Source of the DNA: Eubacteriales bacterium
GTDB taxonomy: Bacteria > Bacillota > JASUSC01
Direction: 5' to 3'
Assembly: GCA_030446285.1 (NCBI GenBank)
Contig: JASUSC010000003.1
Coordinates: 1-59,860 of the forward strand
Length of the DNA: 59,860 nt
The position numbers were made by a program, and so were the translations under genes. Under the pieces are notes generated by a model. The model made no database searches and was not told the DNA's origin. It saw nothing but the letters and a program-made list of their open reading frames with translations. Each line of letters opens with the position of its first letter. The first letter of the stretch is position 1. This document shows positions 38,318 through 50,555 of this stretch, one piece after another.

Positions 38318-38607
38318 AAAAAAAAAGCCCTTTCGTCACCAAAGGGCGAAAGGACTCTTCCGCGGTACCACCTTTGTTCCGGCAAGGCACAGCAACCCCT
38401 ACCGGCTCTCTCTGCGCGTAACGGGCGCCACCGTGCCAGCTTACTGTCCTTCAGCTGGCAAGCTCGGGAGCGACCTTCGGACATTAGAGCCTGGGGAACC
38501 TTCCAGCCCGCCCCTGCGGGGTTCCCCTCTCTGGAGGCATCCTGCCCTACTCCTCTCCCTCATCGCTTTTTGCCGCGCAATAACTCCTTTTCGTGCTTAC
38601 ACTCTCA
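38318..38607 (-). promoter_or_regulatory. T-box riboswitch, valine specifier (GUC)
   Basis: The minus strand carries the T-box bulge AAGGTGGTACCGCGGA (38359-38374). In Stem I the loop-E pair AGTA ... GAA is visible, and the codon after GAAG is GTC (38472-38474), valine. A terminator (GCCCTTT...AAAGGGC, then a nine-T run at 38318-38326) follows the T-box sequence. Uncharged tRNA-Val would favour the antiterminator and valS expression. Confidence 0.93.
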
Positions 38608-38614
38608 ATCAAAT

Positions 38615-38642
38615 ATTGTATCCAAATATTTTTCCGTGTCAA
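38615..38642 (-). promoter_or_regulatory. Sigma-A promoter of valS
   Basis: TTGACA (38637-38642), 16 bases, TACAAT (38615-38620) on the minus strand, directly upstream of the T-box. Confidence 0.75.
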
Positions 38643-38672
38643 GAAAAGAAGACCTTCCCTGAAAGACAGAAG

Positions 38673-38702
38673 GGGCTGACGGCAACCAAAACCCGTCAGC
38701 CC
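38673..38702 (-). terminator. Likely terminator of the ATP synthase operon
   Basis: A perfect 10-bp stem GGGCTGACGG / CCGTCAGCCC with a 10-base loop lies 19 bases after the atpC stop. The following T-run is weak (CTTCTGTCTTTC). Confidence 0.6.
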
Positions 38703-38721
38703 GCCTCATTCTTCTCCATTT

Positions 38722-39129
38722 TTACTCGTGGCCGGCAGCCTGCAGCCGGGCCAGAGCCCGCTTCAGCGCCAACTCAGCCCGTACTAAATCAATATCCGGG
38801 GCACGGGAGGCAAGGCGCTGCTCGGCTCTCGCTTTGGCGGCTTTGGCACGTTCCACGTCAATTTCGTCGTCCCTCTCGGCAGTGTTGGCCAAAATCACAA
38901 TTTTATCGTTCTTAATTTCTAAAAAACCGCCGCTTATGGCTATCTTCCGCTGCTGGCCGTTTTTCGTATACTTGACCACGCCGATTTCCAGACTGGTGAT
39001 CAGCGGCACGTGGCCAGGTAGAAAACCAAGGGATCCCTCGGTGCCAGGAGCAACAACAAAGTCAACCTTTTCCTTGAAAACCACGCGCTCAGGAGTGACC
39101 ACCTCAAGCTGCAGGGCCTTTTCCGCCAT
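38722..39129 (-). CDS. atpC: ATP synthase epsilon subunit
   Basis: Central-stalk subunit of F1 that inhibits hydrolysis. The 135 residues comprise the beta-sandwich (LEVVTPERVVFKEKVDFVV, APGTEGSLGFLPGHVPLIT, ISGGFLEIKNDKIVILANTAE) and a C-terminal two-helix domain (VERAKAAKARAEQRL). Two bases separate it from atpD. Last gene of the operon. Confidence 0.96.
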   Translation of the reverse strand: MAEKALQLEVVTPERVVFKEKVDFVVAPGTEGSLGFLPGHVPLITSLEIGVVKYTKNGQQRKIAISGGFLEIKNDKIVILANTAERDDEIDVERAKAAKARAEQRLASRAPDIDLVRAELALKRALARLQAAGHE

Positions 39130-39131
39130 AA

Positions 39132-40637
<1,506 letters not shown>

Positions 40638-41495
40638 CTACTTGTCCAGAGCCGCGGCACCGCCTACAATCTCGGAGATTTCCTTGGTGATGGCAGCCTG
40701 GCGGGCGCGGTTCAAAGATATGGTCAACTTGTTGATCAGTTCGGCAGCGTTGTCGGTAGCCGAACCCATGGCAGTCATCCGAGCCCCGTGCTCGCTGGCC
40801 TTGGATTCGAGCAAGGCGCTGTAAACCATGGTCTCAACATAACGGGGCAGGAGGATGTCGAGGACCTGACCGGGGTCCGGCTCGAAGATGTACTCGGTAC
40901 TCCACTGCTGCTTCCTCTCTTCCGCCGGCGGCTCTACCGGCAGCAATTTTACCGTCACAGGCCGCTGGCTGATGGCCGATCTAAATTCGGAGTAAACCAT
41001 GTAAATCTCATCAAACTCTTGCTGAGTATAAGCCTCTATCAAGGTGTGGGCAATTTCACGAGCTTTGCCGAACTGTATGTCCTCACCCAGCCCGACAAAC
41101 TGGGCCTTGATGTCATAGCCAAGGCGCCGGAAGAAATCCCGACCCTTCCGACCAACAGTTATTAAAGATACATTGTCATAGGCCCTGATCTCATGGAGGG
41201 TTTTCCGAATCAGGTTGGCGTTAAACCCGCCGCAGAGTCCACGGTCAGCCGTGATGATCACGTACGCCACCCGCCGGGGCTCCCGCACCTCCAAGAGCGG
41301 ATGGGTATACTCCGCCCGGGCCGCCGCTACCCGGCTGAGAACCTCCCGCGTCAGCCGGGCATATGGCCGGGCGGCAATGACCCGCTCTTGGGCCCGGCGC
41401 AGCTTGGCCGCCGCCACCAGTTTCATTGCTTTGGTTATTTGCTGGGTGTTTTTGATACTTTTAATGCGGCGACGAATATCGCGCATGCTAGCCAT
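40638..41495 (-). CDS. atpG: ATP synthase gamma subunit
   Basis: Rotor shaft of F1 (285 residues). Family ends are present: N-terminal [20 protein letters not shown] and C-terminal [40 protein letters not shown] lies near 80. ATG at 41495. Confidence 0.97.
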   Translation of the reverse strand: MASMRDIRRRIKSIKNTQQITKAMKLVAAAKLRRAQERVIAARPYARLTREVLSRVAAARAEYTHPLLEVREPRRVAYVIITADRGLCGGFNANLIRKTLHEIRAYDNVSLITVGRKGRDFFRRLGYDIKAQFVGLGEDIQFGKAREIAHTLIEAYTQQEFDEIYMVYSEFRSAISQRPVTVKLLPVEPPAEERKQQWSTEYIFEPDPGQVLDILLPRYVETMVYSALLESKASEHGARMTAMGSATDNAAELINKLTISLNRARQAAITKEISEIVGGAAALDK

Positions 41496-41545
41496 TCCTT
41501 TTTCACCACCTTCTCAGACAGGTCGCAGCGCCAGGTACGCTGTTT

Positions 41546-43619
<2,074 letters not shown>

Positions 43620-43623
<4 letters not shown>

Positions 43624-44126
43624 TGCAAATCGCCTACCTCGGCAATAAACTCCTTAATCATCTTCTCGTGGTCTTCCACGGAGATGGCCCTGCCCAGAAC
43701 CTTGCCGGCCGCCAGCACAGCCAGGTTGGCCACCTCTTCTCGCAGCGCCACCACCGCTTTTTCGCGCTCACGAGCTATTTCTTCCTGAGCCCGCTGAATA
43801 GCCTTGCTGGCCTCCGCCTGGGCGTTAGCCAGGATTTCCTCTTTCATCTGTTCGCCTAATTTGGTAGCCTGCTCGATAATTCGCTGGGCTTCCTCCCGAG
43901 CTTGGGCCAGTTGCGCCTCGTACTCTTTCTGCATCCGTTCGGCCTCATCCCGGGCTTTTTCAGCCCTGGTCAAGGACTCTTCGATGGATCTTTTCCGCTC
44001 ATCCAGCATGTTGAGGACAGGCTTGTAAGCAAACTTCTTGAGCAAAAAGACCAGGATTAAAAAGTTAATCAGAGCCCAAATAAATTTATTTACATCGAAG
44101 CCCAGGGCTTCCGCAATCGCTTCCAT
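43620..44126 (-). CDS. atpF: ATP synthase b subunit
   Basis: Peripheral stalk, 168 residues: one N-terminal TM helix (FIWALINFLILVFLLKKF), then a long charged coiled coil (KRSIEESLTRAEKARDEAER) with right-handed-coil Ala spacing. ATG at 44126. A gap of 107 bases with an imperfect inverted repeat separates it from atpE. Confidence 0.95.
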
Positions 44127-44172
44127 CTTGGCTGCTTACCTCCTCTCATGGCCAGGGAAAAATAAAATAGGT

Positions 44173-44217
44173 GGGCAAAAAGAGACCAAGGTTTGGTTTA
44201 CCCTGATCTCTCTGCCC
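44173..44217 (-). other. Imperfect inverted repeat between atpE and atpF
   Basis: GGGCA (44173-44177) with TGCCC (44213-44217), and AGAGA (44181-44185) with TCTCT (44207-44211). It could protect the atpE message, whose product is needed in multiple copies. No T-run. Confidence 0.4.
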
Positions 44218-44233
44218 GTTTAAAAAACCAACC

Positions 44234-44464
44234 TCAGATTTTGCCAAGCAGGATAAAGGCAATCACAAGCCCGTAAATGGTGAGGGTTTCGATAATAGCC
44301 CAGCAAACGAAAAGCAAGATTCTAACCGTGCCAGTAATCTCGGGCTGACGGGCAATGCTTTCAAAAGCTTTACCTGCAGCCACGCCCTGGCCAATGCCAC
44401 CACCGAGAGCCGCAACCGACACGGCCAGTGCAGCAGCCAGTGCAAATAAGCCTTTGGGATCCAT
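44234..44464 (-). CDS. atpE: ATP synthase c subunit
   Basis: Rotor-ring proteolipid, 76 residues, two TM helices joined by the RQPE loop (39-42). The ion-binding carboxylate is Glu59 in helix 2 ([12 protein letters not shown]). Gln26 in helix 1 ([11 protein letters not shown]) lies 33 residues before it, and Thr60 and Tyr64 follow. This Gln-Glu-Thr-Tyr set is what sodium-binding rings use, but the position equal to Ilyobacter Thr67 is Leu61. Coupling ion is therefore uncertain. ATG behind AGGAGAAAGGGG. Confidence 0.97.
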   Translation of the reverse strand: MDPKGLFALAAALAVSVAALGGGIGQGVAAGKAFESIARQPEITGTVRILLFVCWAIIETLTIYGLVIAFILLGKI

Positions 44465-44500
44465 GTTTTCCCCCCCTTTCTCCTCCTATCAACTTTTGGT

Positions 44501-45181
44501 TTAGTGATGGTCCTCTGTTGCACCTGTTATATATACGGTGGATAGTAGAGTGAACACAAAGGCTTGAATGGCCCCAGTTAGCAGAGCAAGCGCCATCATG
44601 GGTAACGGCGCAATTAAAGGCGCCATTTCGGCGATCTTATTTATAACGGTTTCTTCCCCAAAAATGTTACCGTAAAGACGAAAACTGAGGGATACTGGTC
44701 TGACCAACTCGTCGATGATGTTGATAGGGAGCATCCAGGCAACCGGCGTTAAGAAGTGGGCAAAATACTTAATCCCTTTTCTCTGTATCCCAGAAATATG
44801 AGTGACAAAAAAGGTGGTAATGCCTAACGCCGCAGTAATACTCAAATCAGAAGTAGGTACTTTCATGCCGGGAATCATTCCCATTCCCGGTATCAGGCCG
44901 GAATAGTTGGAGAGCAGGATGAAAAAGAAGAAACTTCCCAGCAGGGGCAGGTAGGCCCGCGCCCTGCTCTCGCCCATCATACCGGTGAGAAAGTTGTAGA
45001 TTCCTTCCACCGCAAATTCAACGACATTCTGCACACCGCTCGGCACCTTTTTCATTTTCCTGGTCCCCAGCCAGGACACAAAGACCAGAATAAACATGAT
45101 TGCCCACATGGTAATGACGAAGTTGGGGATATCGATGCCGAATACCGTGGCAAATGGTTCCTTGGGGCCATGCCCTTCCAT
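44501..45181 (-). CDS. atpB: ATP synthase a subunit
   Basis: Stator membrane subunit with the ion half-channels, 226 residues and about six hydrophobic segments. The essential arginine is in ELVRPVSLSFRLYGNIFGEE (near 165). The C-terminal helix is MMALALLTGAIQAFVFTLLS. The ATG at 45181 has GGAGGT nine bases upstream. A nearby ATG in another frame gives only a shadow. Confidence 0.97.
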   Translation of the reverse strand: MEGHGPKEPFATVFGIDIPNFVITMWAIMFILVFVSWLGTRKMKKVPSGVQNVVEFAVEGIYNFLTGMMGESRARAYLPLLGSFFFFILLSNYSGLIPGMGMIPGMKVPTSDLSITAALGITTFFVTHISGIQRKGIKYFAHFLTPVAWMLPINIIDELVRPVSLSFRLYGNIFGEETVINKIAEMAPLIAPLPMMALALLTGAIQAFVFTLLSTVYITGATEDHH

Positions 45182-45214
45182 TTCATTCCACCTCCTTTGC
45201 TGTAAAATCTCCCT

Positions 45215-45472
45215 CTACTTTTTGTTATTGCTGTTCTTCTGCCCACCCTTAGGCCGGCCAGAATTGAGAGCCTGATAAGCCATTTTCAGTGCTGTGGCAA
45301 CACCCAGCAAAACCATTATTACGGTGAACCAGGGTTCAGCCTGCAGCTTGCGGTCCAGGTACCTGCCGATGATGTAGCCCGTGGCCACCGCTACTCCCAT
45401 GCTAGTCCCCAGCGAAAGGATGATTCCCAGTGCTTTCAGGTTTTCCCACTGGTTTTCCGGTTTCACACACAC
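45215..45472 (-). CDS. atpI: AtpZ/AtpI-family protein
   Basis: First gene of the ATP synthase operon. The 85-residue protein has two TM helices: GIILSLGTSMGVAVATGYIIGR and WFTVIMVLLGVATALKMAYQ, with YLDRKL between them. This is the AtpZ pattern; a longer four-TM AtpI is not present. In homologues it aids c-ring assembly or divalent-cation transport. GTG at 45472 is given, but the third in-frame GTG (45466) is better spaced from AGAGGG. Confidence 0.88.
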   Translation of the reverse strand: MCVKPENQWENLKALGIILSLGTSMGVAVATGYIIGRYLDRKLQAEPWFTVIMVLLGVATALKMAYQALNSGRPKGGQKNSNNKK

Positions 45473-45541
45473 CAGCCCTCTGTCTCGTTACAACTTTTCC
45501 TTACCAGCACTATTAGGCACTATATTGCTTTATCAGACTTG

Positions 45542-45570
45542 TTTATACCTCCACTCCAACTCTATGTCAA
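45542..45570 (-). promoter_or_regulatory. Sigma-A promoter of the ATP synthase operon
   Basis: TTGACA (45565-45570), exactly 17 bases, TATAAA (45542-45547) on the minus strand. The predicted leader is about 65 bases. Confidence 0.85.
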
Positions 45571-45622
45571 CCTACAAGTGGTTTAAGGAAATTTTTACAA
45601 TTTTTTGATGGAAAAATGACCC

Positions 45623-45646
45623 AAAAAATTTAGGAGCTCTGCTCCT
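45623..45646 (-). terminator. Terminator of wecB
   Basis: Minus-strand AGGAGC, loop AGA, GCTCCT (arms 45641-45646 and 45632-45637), then AAATTTTTT. The rest of the gap to the atp promoter is AT-rich without another signal. Confidence 0.75.
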
Positions 45647-45723
45647 GTTCTTCCACATAGAAAAGTAACTTTTACTTATATTCGCCCTTTTCTCAAAAAA
45701 TCCTCTTTTGTTTGTGAAAAAAT

Positions 45724-46893
45724 TTATTTCTTCGTAACCGGGTTAAAGGGCTGAGGAGGCTCCGCCCTTAAGCCTTCCCGGTACAACAGGGCCGCCACCG
45801 TACGTTCGGCAGCATGGCCGTCGCCGTATGGATTTACTGCCCGGGCCATTGCTTCGTAGAAATCCCGGTCGTGGAGAAGCCGGGAACAATCCTGATATAC
45901 CTTTTCTTCTTTCGTCCCCGTAAGCAACACCGTCCCAGCAGCCACAGCTTCGGGTCGCTCCGTTGTATCCCGGAGAACCAGGACCGGTTTCCCTAAAGCA
46001 GGGGCTTCTTCCTGCAATCCTCCTGAATCAGTTAACACCAGGTAACTGATGTTCAGCAGGTTGGCAAAGGGCTCGTAATCCAAGGGATCGATAAGATGAA
46101 TCCGCTCTTCCTCCCCCAGGATCTCTTTTGCCGCTTCCCTGACCACCGGATTGCGGTGAACAGGGAAAACTACCCGCACGTCAGGGTTCTCGCGGACTAC
46201 CCGTTTCAAAGCCCGGTAGATATTGCGCAAGGGCTCACCCCAATTTTCCCGCCGGTGGGTGGTAACAACGATGATTTTTTCCCGCTCCGGTGCTAAGGAG
46301 TTTAGAAGGGGATCGTTAAAGACATAATTGGGCCGTACAGTAGCCAGCAGGGCATCTATCACTGTGTTGCCGGTGATAAAAATGTTTTCCTCCGGCACTC
46401 CTTCCCGCACTAAATTCGCGGCTGCCGTGGCTGTAGGAGCAAAATGGAGGTCGGCAATTGCCCCGGTAAGCCGGCGGTTCATTTCCTCCGGAAAAGGAGA
46501 ATATTTGTTACCAGTTCTTAAGCCCGCTTCCACATGGCCCACCGGTATCTGGAAATAAAAAGCAGCCAGACTGGCAGCAAAAGTAGTGGTAGTGTCTCCG
46601 TGGACCAGAACCCAGTCAGGGCGTTCTACCTGGATAACTTCTGCCAGGCCGTTTAAGGCTCTGGTGGTAATGTCAAAGAGGGTCTGACCCGCCTGCATGA
46701 TATTTAAGTCATAATCCGGCGTAATGGAAAATAGCCTCAGCACCTGATCCAGCATTTCCCGGTGCTGGGCAGTTACCGCCACCACAGTTTTAATCTCCTC
46801 CTGCGCCTGCAAAGCTTTTACTACCGGAGCCATTTTAATTGCTTCTGGCCTGGTGCCGAAAACCGTCATCACCTTCAACGGTCTTTTCCTCAA
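45724..46893 (-). CDS. wecB: UDP-N-acetylglucosamine 2-epimerase (non-hydrolysing)
   Basis: Makes UDP-ManNAc for teichoic acid or other surface glycans. Motifs: [53 protein letters not shown] and TDSGGLQEEAPALGKPVLV, ending with TERPEAVAAGTVLLTG. I place the start at the TTG at 46893, with GGGAGGA ten bases upstream (389 residues). TTG at 46878 is an alternative. Either choice overlaps the end of the MazG-like gene by 44-59 bases. Confidence 0.93.
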   Translation of the reverse strand: MRKRPLKVMTVFGTRPEAIKMAPVVKALQAQEEIKTVVAVTAQHREMLDQVLRLFSITPDYDLNIMQAGQTLFDITTRALNGLAEVIQVERPDWVLVHGDTTTTFAASLAAFYFQIPVGHVEAGLRTGNKYSPFPEEMNRRLTGAIADLHFAPTATAAANLVREGVPEENIFITGNTVIDALLATVRPNYVFNDPLLNSLAPEREKIIVVTTHRRENWGEPLRNIYRALKRVVRENPDVRVVFPVHRNPVVREAAKEILGEEERIHLIDPLDYEPFANLLNISYLVLTDSGGLQEEAPALGKPVLVLRDTTERPEAVAAGTVLLTGTKEEKVYQDCSRLLHDRDFYEAMARAVNPYGDGHAAERTVAALLYREGLRAEPPQPFNPVTKK

Positions 46894-47248
46894 CTTCTTC
46901 CCATCCTCCCGGGGCAAGATACCCTTTAGCAACTAGCTTGTCAAAATGGCGCTGTAGAGCCCGTTCAATATCCACGCCGTAGTGCTCTTCCAGGACAAAC
47001 ATCATAGAAACAGCCGTCTGGGCAACATCCAACAGCTCAGCGACAATCTTTTCCACGACCGCCTCTTCGCTCTCCTGGCACTCCTCCCCGTTCAAACCCC
47101 GAAATTTGCCGATAGCCTGAGCCAGTTCTCCTGCCTCTTCCATCAGCTTTAGGGCCGTAGACTCCATGGTCGGTCGCAGCCTGTTGAGACGCGGCAGAGC
47201 TATTATTTTTTTCTGCACCCCGCTCATCTTGGTTTCCTCCGCCTTCAT
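46835..47248 (-). CDS. MazG-like nucleotide pyrophosphohydrolase
   Basis: A 137-residue all-alpha NTP-PPase. The metal-binding pattern is [18 protein letters not shown] (ExxE) and [19 protein letters not shown] (ExxD) about 40 residues later. It probably hydrolyses a non-canonical or excess (d)NTP. Its start overlaps the stop of the dCMP deaminase gene, which fits a shared nucleotide-pool role. The C-terminal ~20 residues overlap the wecB start region. Confidence 0.85.
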   Translation of the reverse strand: MKAEETKMSGVQKKIIALPRLNRLRPTMESTALKLMEEAGELAQAIGKFRGLNGEECQESEEAVVEKIVAELLDVAQTAVSMMFVLEEHYGVDIERALQRHFDKLVAKGYLAPGGWEEVEEKTVEGDDGFRHQARSN

Positions 47249-47691
47249 TTTCCCTGCCAGCTCACTAACTCCAACCCCGCCTCGGCAAAAATGTCCTGAG
47301 CCAACTGGTCCGGATATTCACCTTGAAAAACGACTTTAACCGCTCCCACGTTAACCATCATCTTCGCACACAGACTGCAGGGCTGATGCGTTATGTAAAA
47401 AGTACAACCTTGGAGACTAATGCCGTAAAGAGCAGCCTGAATAATGGCGTTCTGCTCAGCATGCAACCCCCGACAAAGTTCATGCCGCTCCCCGGAAGGG
47501 ATACCCATCTTATCCCGTAAACAGCCTGTCTCCGCACAATGGCGCAGACCGCTGGGAGCACCGTTGTATCCGGTAGCCAGGATTCTGTTTTCCCTTACCA
47601 CTACCGCCCCCACCTGCCGCCTGAGACAGGTGGAGCGCCGGGCCACTATCGTAGCGATATCCATGAAATACTCATCCCAGTTGGGGCGCAT
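47245..47691 (-). CDS. comEB: dCMP deaminase (ComEB-like)
   Basis: Zinc cytidine-deaminase-fold enzyme, 148 residues, converting dCMP to dUMP for dTMP synthesis. The zinc motif is GLHAEQNAI with PCSLCAKMM. The N-terminal [18 protein letters not shown] and [11 protein letters not shown] are diagnostic. Cys/His in [22 protein letters not shown] suggests a second zinc, as in phage-type enzymes. The ATG at 47691 has GGAGG upstream; the longer frame to 47775 would run into glyA. Confidence 0.93.
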   Translation of the reverse strand: MRPNWDEYFMDIATIVARRSTCLRRQVGAVVVRENRILATGYNGAPSGLRHCAETGCLRDKMGIPSGERHELCRGLHAEQNAIIQAALYGISLQGCTFYITHQPCSLCAKMMVNVGAVKVVFQGEYPDQLAQDIFAEAGLELVSWQGK

Positions 47692-47707
47692 AGTCTGTCC
47701 TCCGCCA

Positions 47708-48961
47708 TCAATAGAGGGGATACTGGCTGCAAAGTTCGGCAACCAGGGCTTTTGCCCGCGCCAGAGCCGTCCCATCCTGGGGCCGGGAAAGGGTCAAATC
47801 GATTATCTCTGCAATGACGTCCACAGCATCTTCTTTCATTCCCCGGCTGGTAACGGCCGGCGTTCCTATCCGAATTCCACTCGTTACCGTCGGCGGCTGA
47901 GGATCGAAGGGAATGGCGTTCTTGTTTACTGTTACCCCCACCCGGTCCAGGAGCTTCTCAGCCTCCCGGCCGGTAATTCCCTTGTTGCGCAGGTCTACCA
48001 GCATCAAGTGGTTGTCGGTACCACCGGAAACCAAGGTAAAGCCGCGTTCCACCAGTCCTTTGGCCAAGCGGGCAGCGTTGGCCACGATTTGCCGCTGGTA
48101 TTCTTTAAACTCGGGTTGCAGGGCTTCTTTGAAAGCCACAGCCTTGGCGGCAATTACATGCATAAGAGGACCGCCCTGGATACCCGGAAATACCGCCTTG
48201 TCAATGGCTTGAGCAAACTCCTGCCGGCAGAGAATTAGGCCTCCGCGCGGTCCCCGCAGAGTTTTGTGGGTGGTCGACGTCACAAACTCGGCATAAGGCA
48301 CAGGGTTGGGATGAAGACCCGCTGCCACCAGCCCAGCAATGTGGGCCATGTCCACCATGAGCATGGCCCCCACTTCATCAGCAATGGCACGCAAACGGGC
48401 AAAATCAATAACCCGCGGGTAGGCACTAGCTCCAGCCACGATAAGCCGCGGCCGGTGCTCTAGGGCCAACTCACGCACCCGGTCGTAATCGATCCGCCCG
48501 GTCTCTCTGTCTACTCCGTATGGGATAAAACGATAATATTTTCCGGAGATGTTAGCAGCACTTCCATGGGTAAGGTGGCCGCCATGAGCCAAATCCATTC
48601 CCAGCACCACATCTCCCGGCTTGAGGACAGCAAAATACACCGCCATGTTCGCCTGCGCACCGGAATGGGGCTGAACATTGGCATGTTCGGCTCCAAAGAG
48701 CTCTTTCGCCCGGTTCCGGGCCAAGTCTTCTACCACATCGACATACTCGCAGCCGCCGTAGTAGCGCTTACCCGGGTAGCCTTCGGCATATTTGTTGGTC
48801 AGGGGCGTCCCCTGGGCAGCCATAACGGCAGGAGTCACAAAGTTTTCTGAAGCAATAAGCTCAATTTTGCACCGCTGCCGTTCCATTTCTTTAAAAACCG
48901 CCTCGGCTACTTCCGGGTCCGTTTCCCGGATAAGGTTGAGAATGCAATCCATGTAACTCAT
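47708..48961 (-). CDS. glyA: Serine hydroxymethyltransferase
   Basis: PLP enzyme linking serine, glycine and one-carbon folates (417 residues). Key motifs: [56 protein letters not shown], and the PLP lysine in [18 protein letters not shown] at 48961; a second ATG three codons later is possible. It lies before the dCMP deaminase gene, both feeding dTMP synthesis. Confidence 0.97.
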   Translation of the reverse strand: MSYMDCILNLIRETDPEVAEAVFKEMERQRCKIELIASENFVTPAVMAAQGTPLTNKYAEGYPGKRYYGGCEYVDVVEDLARNRAKELFGAEHANVQPHSGAQANMAVYFAVLKPGDVVLGMDLAHGGHLTHGSAANISGKYYRFIPYGVDRETGRIDYDRVRELALEHRPRLIVAGASAYPRVIDFARLRAIADEVGAMLMVDMAHIAGLVAAGLHPNPVPYAEFVTSTTHKTLRGPRGGLILCRQEFAQAIDKAVFPGIQGGPLMHVIAAKAVAFKEALQPEFKEYQRQIVANAARLAKGLVERGFTLVSGGTDNHLMLVDLRNKGITGREAEKLLDRVGVTVNKNAIPFDPQPPTVTSGIRIGTPAVTSRGMKEDAVDVIAEIIDLTLSRPQDGTALARAKALVAELCSQYPLY

Positions 48962-48996
48962 TTCCCCATCTCTCCACTCCCAAAGATTCCTAAAGC

Positions 48997-49449
48997 CTAC
49001 GTCTTGCTGTAGTCACGCTCAATGGCCCGGATTTTTTCTACCCGGCGGGCATGGCGGCCACCGGCAAATTCACTTTCCAGCCAAACCTTCACGATCTCCT
49101 TGGCCAGCCCCGGACCGATTACCCTCTCACCCATGGTGAGAATGTTGGCGTCATTGTGTTCCCGGGAAGCCCGGGCCGAAAAGGTATCGTGACACAAAGC
49201 CGCCCGAATACCCGGCACCTTGTTGGCCGCAATACCGATCCCAATGCCCGTGCCGCAGATAAGAATTCCGCGCTCATAATCGCCCTTAGCTACCGCTTCT
49301 GCCACCTTCCGGGCAAAATCGGGATAATCCACCGCTTCCGGGGAAAAGGTGCCAAAGTCGTGGTATTCGTAACCGAGTTCAGCAAGGTGGCTTTTAATCT
49401 CTTCTTTTAACTTAAAACCACCGTGATCAGACCCGATAGCTATTTTCAA
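48997..49449 (-). CDS. rpiB: Ribose-5-phosphate isomerase B
   Basis: Interconverts ribose-5-P and ribulose-5-P. RpiB motifs: [17 protein letters not shown] at the N-terminus, [13 protein letters not shown], the active-site [23 protein letters not shown] (Cys base) and [18 protein letters not shown] choose the TTG at 49449 with GGTGGGA upstream, giving 150 residues as in orthologues. A palindrome lies just before the SD. Confidence 0.95.
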   Translation of the reverse strand: MKIAIGSDHGGFKLKEEIKSHLAELGYEYHDFGTFSPEAVDYPDFARKVAEAVAKGDYERGILICGTGIGIGIAANKVPGIRAALCHDTFSARASREHNDANILTMGERVIGPGLAKEIVKVWLESEFAGGRHARRVEKIRAIERDYSKT

Positions 49450-49461
49450 CCCGCATCCCAC

Positions 49462-49477
49462 CTTGTTTATAAACAAG
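49462..49477. repeat. 16-bp perfect palindrome upstream of rpiB
   Basis: CTTGTTTATAAACAAG, immediately before the rpiB SD. A TGTCGAA heptamer (49486-49492, minus strand), matching the Spo0A box core, lies just upstream. It may be an operator or an mRNA hairpin; short motifs like these can be chance. Confidence 0.4.
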
Positions 49478-49528
49478 TTTTTTATTTCGACATAAAAAGA
49501 AAATTACCTTGTCCGCCAGAAAATTTTT

Positions 49529-49993
49529 TCACTCATTTTTTGTTTTCTCCTGCAGAATGATGTCAAGAGCCTCTTTTATTTGCCGGGCTGTTTCCCGGTA
49601 GGCGTCTACATCACGTCCAAAAGGATCTTCAATATCCAATCCTTCCTCAATTCCGGCGTACTCCCGCAGAGCAAAAATTTTTTCTTTGTACTGGGGCCAT
49701 CGCTCCCGCAACAAATCCCGCTGGGAAACAGTCATGGTCAGAACCAGGTCCACTTCGGCCACCATCTTCTCGTCCAGAAGCCGGGAACGATGCCCAGAAA
49801 TATCAATAAAATTCTCCTCCATCACCGCCAGGGCCTGAGGCGACGGTGGCAACCCGGCCACAGTGGCAATTCCGGCGGAAGTAAATTCCCATCCTTTTTC
49901 TCCCCTGCCGGCAACCTCCAATATTTTCCGGGCAATCCCTTCTGCCATCGGACTGCGGCAGGTGTTCCCCGTACATACAAAAAGAACCTTCAT
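49529..49993 (-). CDS. ywlE: Low-molecular-weight protein arginine phosphatase (YwlE-type)
   Basis: The 154-residue protein starts with the P-loop VCTGNTCRSPMAEGIA (Cys-x5-Arg). Thr at the fifth loop position is the residue that favours phosphoarginine over phosphotyrosine in YwlE. The general acid is in the C-terminal DIEDPFGRD. It would counteract McsB kinase in CtsR/ClpC control; mcsB is not in this window. ATG at 49993 behind GGGGGGAGG. Confidence 0.92.
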   Translation of the reverse strand: MKVLFVCTGNTCRSPMAEGIARKILEVAGRGEKGWEFTSAGIATVAGLPPSPQALAVMEENFIDISGHRSRLLDEKMVAEVDLVLTMTVSQRDLLRERWPQYKEKIFALREYAGIEEGLDIEDPFGRDVDAYRETARQIKEALDIILQEKTKNE

Positions 49994-50006
49994 TAACCCT
50001 CCCCCC

Positions 50007-50555
50007 TCAGCCTACAAGCATTTTCACGCCTATTCCAATAAGAACCAGGCCCCCGACCAATCCTCCCTTCTCCCCCAGGATCCGGCTGAGCCGGGTGCCA
50101 AAAAACAGTCCCATCACCGTCATAAAGGCAGCCACCATCCCAATGAGCAGGCAACGCCAGCCCAAATATATCCGCTGAGTTCCCAGAGAGAAACCCACAC
50201 TTAAAGCATCAACGCTCACACTTCCGGCCAGGGCCATGACTCCCCACGTGTTGAGAAAAGCAAACCTCTCTCCCTTTTCTTCCTCCCCCGGCCGCACGGC
50301 TTCGTAGGCCATCTTTAGGCCGAGCAATATGAGGACCACAGCTCCAACTAAAGCCGCCGCTTTGCCAGCTAAAACCCCTACCAGCCGCCCGCCTTCATAC
50401 CCCAAACCTGGCATAAGAACGTGAAGAATAAAAACTGCTGTTGCAAAGAGAATTCCCTGAGTCCTTTTTATCCCTCCCATTCCCAGACCCACGGAAAGGG
50501 AAAGAGCATCTGTTCCAAGAGCAGCCGCCAAAAGTATCAGCGTAAAAAGACTCAC
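50007..50555 (-). CDS. mntP: MntP-family manganese efflux pump
   Basis: A 182-residue six-TM protein with the two MntP repeats: AALGTDALSLSVGLGMGG (near 12-29) and AGSVSVDALSVGFSLGTQ (near 110-127), whose aspartates bind the metal. Six helices, with a charged loop after the third (RPGEEEKGERF). GTG start overlaps the ywlC stop. Unlike the TerC gene at 1558, no manganese riboswitch precedes it. Confidence 0.9.
   Translation of the reverse strand: MSLFTLILLAAALGTDALSLSVGLGMGGIKRTQGILFATAVFILHVLMPGLGYEGGRLVGVLAGKAAALVGAVVLILLGLKMAYEAVRPGEEEKGERFAFLNTWGVMALAGSVSVDALSVGFSLGTQRIYLGWRCLLIGMVAAFMTVMGLFFGTRLSRILGEKGGLVGGLVLIGIGVKMLVG

Noticed and set aside
49486..49492. Spo0A box upstream of rpiB
   Set aside because: A lone seven-base match is expected several times by chance in 60 kb; no accompanying sigma-H or sporulation context.
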